In this document: positions 59,441-64,000 of the stretch, piece after piece
Numbering within the stretch: the first letter of the stretch is position 1
How the letters are laid out: the number at the start of each line of letters is the position of its first letter
NCBI GenBank assembly: GCA_023101885.1
Contig: JALPQD010000224.1
Span: 1,132,638-1,196,637 of the forward strand
DNA: 64,000 nucleotides
Direction of reading: 5' to 3'
DNA from: Typhlomys cinereus
Lineage: Eukaryota; Chordata; Mammalia; Rodentia; Platacanthomyidae
The notes under the pieces: generated by a model
The model's input: only the letters and a program-made list of their open reading frames with translations
What the model was told of the DNA's origin: nothing
Database searches by the model: none
Translations under genes and position numbers: made by a program

Positions 59441-59860
59441 CAGTGTCATAGTTTGGCACAGGTGTCAACTTGACAGTTGAGGGTTTGAGCTTTTGGTCAT
59501 TTGTAGAGAATTAGTGGTTGAGTTAGGCCCAGAACAAACCTGCAGGGATTGTCTAGCTGATGGGGAAGGCCCAGCCTATGGTAGGTGGGATTAGGCCCTG
59601 GAATAAATCACAGAGAGCTGGTTCAGAGAGTTGGCATCCTTTTGTACACTTGGCCAGACATGCTGGTCTGGTAAGGATCGTCCCTCTCTCAGCTGTATGT
59701 AGAGATGATGTGGTCAGTTCCCTCGGCCCTGGTGTTGGTGTGTGCTCTCTCATTAAGCTGGACTGAGAACTGTAACCGGACTGTCATAGGAAATAAACCC
59801 CTTGTTCCCTTAAGCCATTTGATGGTCATTTATCAACAACCATGCAGGTGAACTGCAACA
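59441..59860 (+). repeat. LTR-like interspersed repeat, family uncertain
   Basis: Begins near TGTCATAGTTTGGCACAGGT, contains GTGTCAACTTGACAG and CCCAGCCTATGGTAGGTGGG, and has AATAAACCCCTTGTTCCCTT near 59792. The text is reminiscent of common rodent LTR-like repeats with a stromelysin-like promoter-free U3, but I cannot name the family or prove both ends. Confidence 0.4.
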
Positions 59861-61142
59861 GTGAGGCAAGAATGTGTTCTCAGCAGGGAGAAGTCTGGGC
59901 ATCCTCTCACCAAATTAATAAGGAAAGGAAGATAACTGGAAATATACATTTATACAAACTGATTGGCCAGCAGTCAAAGATTCAAAAAGAACAAATAGGG
60001 AGTTTCACGGAAAGATGTAGGAGGGAGGGATGTGGATGGGACTCTGGTGGTAGCCATATCATAGAAGGACATTTGCGTCTCATGTATATGTCTATTAAAG
60101 AATGTCCAAGTGGGGAATGAATACTTTCATGATCAAACGGGTAAGATTATTTATCAAACGGGTAGTATTATTTGTCCTACAGATGTCAGTCTCTTTATTC
60201 AATTGTACAATGATTGGCTGGTGTTAGCATATGAAATGAGTTGATGGGAGGAATGGAGACTCCTTATGGGCTCATCAACCTTACCCTCACCATGACCCTC
60301 ACCACTCAGTGTCCAATTGCCTATGCAGACAGTATTGATAAAACCATCATAAGACACCATTCACAATGCTCAGGTTGGTCTCCTAGAACTGTGGAATGAT
60401 ATCTGAAGGCTTATTTGTGACATTTGGAGACACATTCTGTGAGGATAGAGTATTTTCTGTAGGATGCAGCATGTGCTATAAACCTATGGCCAATATAAAA
60501 TGCCGGTATTCCTAGTGCTGAATGACACTTGTTCAAGAGCCAAGATTTCATCATCAGAATGGATTTCTACTTTTATTCACAATTATGTTTGGAGGATACT
60601 TTTTTTCTGTATAATCTTCAACTAGGAAGGTAGCAGTAGTTTCACTGAATTATAAGCTAAGTTTTTTCATTAGTCATTGCTGGACAATGAAGCAGTTGCA
60701 GGTTGGCCATTTCTATTTCCTGGAGTCTATATGCTCAGCCAACCTTCTGTGTATAGCTGGCTTCTTTGTATTTGCAAGCTCATCCCTTCTCTTTACTCCT
60801 TTAGGCTTAGAGGGTAGGTGGTTCCCTCTATTTGTACTGAATCTTCTTTGTTCCCTACAGTCTGCCCATGGTAATTAGTGTCATAGGTTGGGTAGGTCCT
60901 GTCACTTCCATGCTAAGAATGTTACAATTATTTTTAAACCTCAACAACATGGGTAATCTTGTTTCTGCCTCTTCAAAATCATCCTCACATCACTCTCTCT
61001 TATTCCCATTATAGTCCCTTTAATATTGCTATTTGCTCATCTTTCTCCAGGTCTTCAATCAAAAGTATTCGTGTATACATTTAGACCTCCTATAACTCTT
61101 GTAAAATTTATCACTGGCATTTTCTTATGTCTACAATAATGT

Positions 61143-61175
<33 letters not shown>

Positions 61176-61499
61176 GTCTTCTATCATCATTCCATTCTCC
61201 TAATATATGTTGCTACTGATTAATGAAACAGCAATAGTGTCATTTCATAGGCAAGGAAACAGGAAGTCCTTGAAGCTTCATAACCATAACTGTCATATTT
61301 GGCATTCACAATTATATTTATATGCCTATTTCCTGGCTATCAAAAAGCTGTAGGAGATGCTTCCTAATATTAAATTGCCATGTCATTAAAAAAAACTTGA
61401 CATTCCATAGCTTAACAGTTACATTCCATACTTTAACAGCCAAAATAGTTTTGTTTAAATGCTGGATTAAGCACATCTTTTTTCAATAGGAGTTCCTAG
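59861..61499. other. Unassigned sequence with a (TC)n microsatellite
   Basis: No gene recognised. A (TC)n run lies at about 61142-61176. Flanking sequence is AT-rich and shows no clear repeat family. Confidence 0.4.
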
Positions 61500-63625
61500 A
61501 GTTCTTCATATTTGCCAATCTTGTTAAATTTTTCAAAGAAATAGCTTTTGTTTGATTCTTTGTATTTTTTTGTCTCAGTTCAGTTCTTTCACCCCTAATC
61601 CTACTAATCTCATATGTCTACTTCTTTTGGGGTTGGTTTATTCTTACTTCTCTAAAGCTTTAAGTTTCATTGTTAGGCTGTTAACTTTTGATTTTCCATT
61701 TTTTAATGTAGGTATTAAATGCTATGAATTTTCCTCTTAGGACCATCTTCATTGTGTTCCAAAGGATGTGTTTCCATTATCACTGAGTTCCAAGAATTTT
61801 TGAACTTCAGATTTTGGTTCTGTCTAGACCTATTTATCATTCAGTAGCATGTCGTTAAACTTCTAAGAGTTTGTGTAGTTTCTGTTGTCTGCCTTATTGT
61901 GGATATCCATCTTAATTTACTTGTGGTCAGATAGAGTACAGGTGATGATTTTGGTTTTCTTGTATTTGTGGAGGCTTGCTTTGTGCCCTACTATGTGTTC
62001 TATTTTGGAGAAAGTTCCACGGGCTGCTGAAAAGAATGTATATTCCTTGATGTTAAGATGGAATGTTCAGTAGACATGTGTTAGTTCCATTTGGTTTATG
62101 GTTTGGTTTAGTTCCAATGTGTCTCTGTTCAGTTTTTGGCCTGTTGACTTATCTATCAGTGAGAGTGGCATGTTGAAATCCCCTAGTATTATTGTGTTTA
62201 GGTTGATCTGTTGTTTTATGCATTGTAGTGTTTGTTTAACAAATGTGGGTAAGCCTTGGTTTTTGAGCATATGTGTTTAGAATTGTGAATACTTCTTGAT
62301 GCATTGTTCCTTTGACAAGTATATAGCATCCTTCTGTATCTCCTATGATTTGTTTTGGTTTGAAGTCTGTTTTGTCAGATATTAGGATGACTACTTCTGC
62401 TTGTTTTCTAGTTGTGTTTGCTTAAAATATCTTTGAACATCCTTTGACCCTGAGATTGTGCCTATCTTTCAAAGTGAGGTGTGTTTCTTGAAGGCAGCAG
62501 CATATTGATGGGTTGTGGCTTTTAATCATGCCATTAAACTGTGTCTCTTGATTGAGGAATTGGTCCCATTGAGATTTAAAATTACAATTGAGAAGTTTTT
62601 GTTGATTCTTGTAATTTTTTTAAGTTTATTTTTTTTTGTCTTCGTATTTCTCTGTCTGGTAGTTGATTAGGCATTATTTTTCCATTTTATCCTCTTGAGC
62701 ATATTGATCAGTTCTATTGTAGTATCTTTCTAGTATCTTCAGTAGGTCTGGTTTGGTAGATAAAAGGATTTCAGTTTCTTTTTGTTGGGAAATATTTTTC
62801 TTTCACCTTCAAGTGCGACTGATAGTTTGGCTGGATTTAGCAGCCTGGATTGACATTTGTGATCTTTCATGACTTGAAAAATACCTTTTCAAATTCTTCT
62901 GGCTTTTACTGTTTCCATTGAAAAGTCCGGTATTATTCTAATGAGCTTGCCTTTAAATGTATCTTTATTTTTCTCCCTTGCAGCTCTCAGAACTTTCTCT
63001 TTTTCCTGCATCTGAGATGTTATTACTATTATTTGCCTTGTGCTCTTATTTTGGTCATATCTGGTTGGTGTGCAATATGTGTCCTCTACTTGGATGGGAC
63101 ACTTTTCTTAGGTATGGGAAGTTCTCAATTATGACTGATTGAAAGATCTGAGCTGAAGTGTTTTCTTGGGTTTCTTGTTCTGGGATTCCATGAATGCATA
63201 GGTTTGGCTTATTCATGGTATCCTATAGTTCTTGATTATTACTTTTTCTTTTTCTTATTTTAGATTTTTTCAGCTTCTTTAACTGAATGATCCTATTCTG
63301 TCAGCTTATTTTCCAGATCTGATGATATTCTATCTTCTGTTTGATCCAGTCTCTGCTGGGTTTTCAATTTCAGGTAACTTGGCTTTAAATTCCAACTAAA
63401 TTCCAGTTTGGAGTTTTTTCACCTGTTTTAAGCTTATTCTTGTTTCCTCTGTTTCCTTTTTAATCTCAGATAGTTTATTATTATTTTCCTGTTCATATAA
63501 GGTCATATGTTTACTTATTTCCTCTCTGAATTCTTTACATTCTTTTTTTCATTCATCATGTTCTTTTGTAGTTTTTCTCTAAACTTGTCGATCTTGTTAA
63601 TAACATTTCTTTAGAAGACATTATC
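61500..63625 (-). mobile_element. Old L1 fragment (ORF2 5' part and ORF1)
   Basis: A minus-strand L1 collinear with 47640-49800 of the large L1 but more diverged. It covers the endonuclease part of ORF2 (frame 62270-62067 has [12 protein letters not shown] and [16 protein letters not shown]), the ORF2 start at about 62600, and ORF1 (about 62650-63600) in broken frames. It lacks the rest of ORF2 and the 3' end, so it was truncated by deletion rather than by normal 5' truncation. The right end is cut by the LTR at 63631. Confidence 0.85.
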
Positions 63626-63630
63626 CTGAG

Positions 63631-64000
63631 TGTTGCCCTAGCCCAGCTCTCGAATTCAGGACAAGCCTGGAGGAACCGACATGCCCCGGACATGTCCCAA
63701 TAAAGGACCATGCAGGCGGAGGGATGAACAACCAATGCGACCGTCTAACCTGCACCTGCAATGGACATCTAGTAAACAGTTAAATGACCGGTGGCTGTCT
63801 CCCTGGAGAAGGAATGGCAACCCCTGATTGGACCCTGACCCTATATAAGCCCAAACCCCCTTAATGACTGAATCAGCGGCATCTGGTCCACTGCTGCTTC
63901 TCACCTGATTCCCGGGGTCTGGTAGTGACCCTGTCACCGGCTCGCACATTCGCCTCTAGCCTCAAGGCCCCGCCGTTTCCCCATCCTCCCCCCGACTGAC
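63631..64000 (+). repeat. LTR at the right window edge (5' part)
   Basis: Begins TGTTGCCCTA directly after L1 sequence. It has an inverted CCAAT box (ATTGG, about 63827-63831), TATA box CTATATAAG at 63841-63849, and a CT-rich region after the presumed start site typical of R/U5. The window ends before the CA terminus, so the family and whether it is solo or proviral are unknown. Confidence 0.7.

Noticed and set aside
63656..63949. 97-codon antisense frame at the right edge
   Set aside because: It runs antisense to an LTR promoter region with CCAAT and TATA boxes and has no protein similarity that I recognise.

Overview
The window looks like a rodent nuclear chromosome segment made almost entirely of repeats. 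I recognise no intact host protein-coding exon and no rRNA or free-standing tRNA gene. The rodent call rests on an antisense B4-type composite SINE (ID plus B1) at about 52.5 kb, B1 and ID remnants near 55 kb, MaLR-type LTRs, class II ERVs with 6-bp target duplications, and an L1 whose 5' UTR is built from tandem GC-rich promoter monomers. A tRNA-derived SINE of about 300 bp occurs three times and does not look like a standard mouse or rat family, so I leave the species open.

Layout. 1-1012: 5' end (leader, tRNA-Pro primer-binding site, LTR) of a minus-strand provirus leaving the window on the left. 1013-6242: internal region and 5' LTR of a decayed class II provirus (A) with gag- and pol-like remnants and two SINEs. 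6243-35601: a large degenerate satellite built on a 19-bp monomer. Up to about 29.05 kb it reads CCTCACTGTGACATCACAG on the plus strand; beyond that it reads as the reverse complement. It is interrupted by a complete but non-coding minus-strand provirus (B, 8955-17148) that itself contains two L1 insertions, by an unidentified 558-bp insert near the switch point, and by a solo LTR at 34677-35500.

35602-52315: MaLR sequence, then a decayed minus-strand ERV (C, 36707-about 43377) with betaretrovirus-like gag, pro and pol and a gammaretrovirus/type D-like env. Next come an older L1 tail, a near full-length minus-strand L1 (43987-50945) with four 231-bp 5' monomers, and a MaLR copy ending in a poly(A) tail. 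52316-64000: mostly unassigned AT-rich sequence with simple repeats, MaLR pieces, an old L1 fragment, and the start of an LTR at the right edge.

The most interesting structure is the inverted satellite. Its two arms share the same order of diagnostic higher-order modules. Both arms also carry an LTR of the same family at the equivalent satellite position with the same 6-bp target site, as a 5' LTR with attached provirus on the left and a solo LTR on the right. This suggests that a satellite segment with its retroviral insertion was duplicated in inverted orientation. All retroviral genes seen are broken by stops, frameshifts or lost key residues. I did not find a convincing new gene system. 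Similarities were judged by eye and no divergence was calculated.
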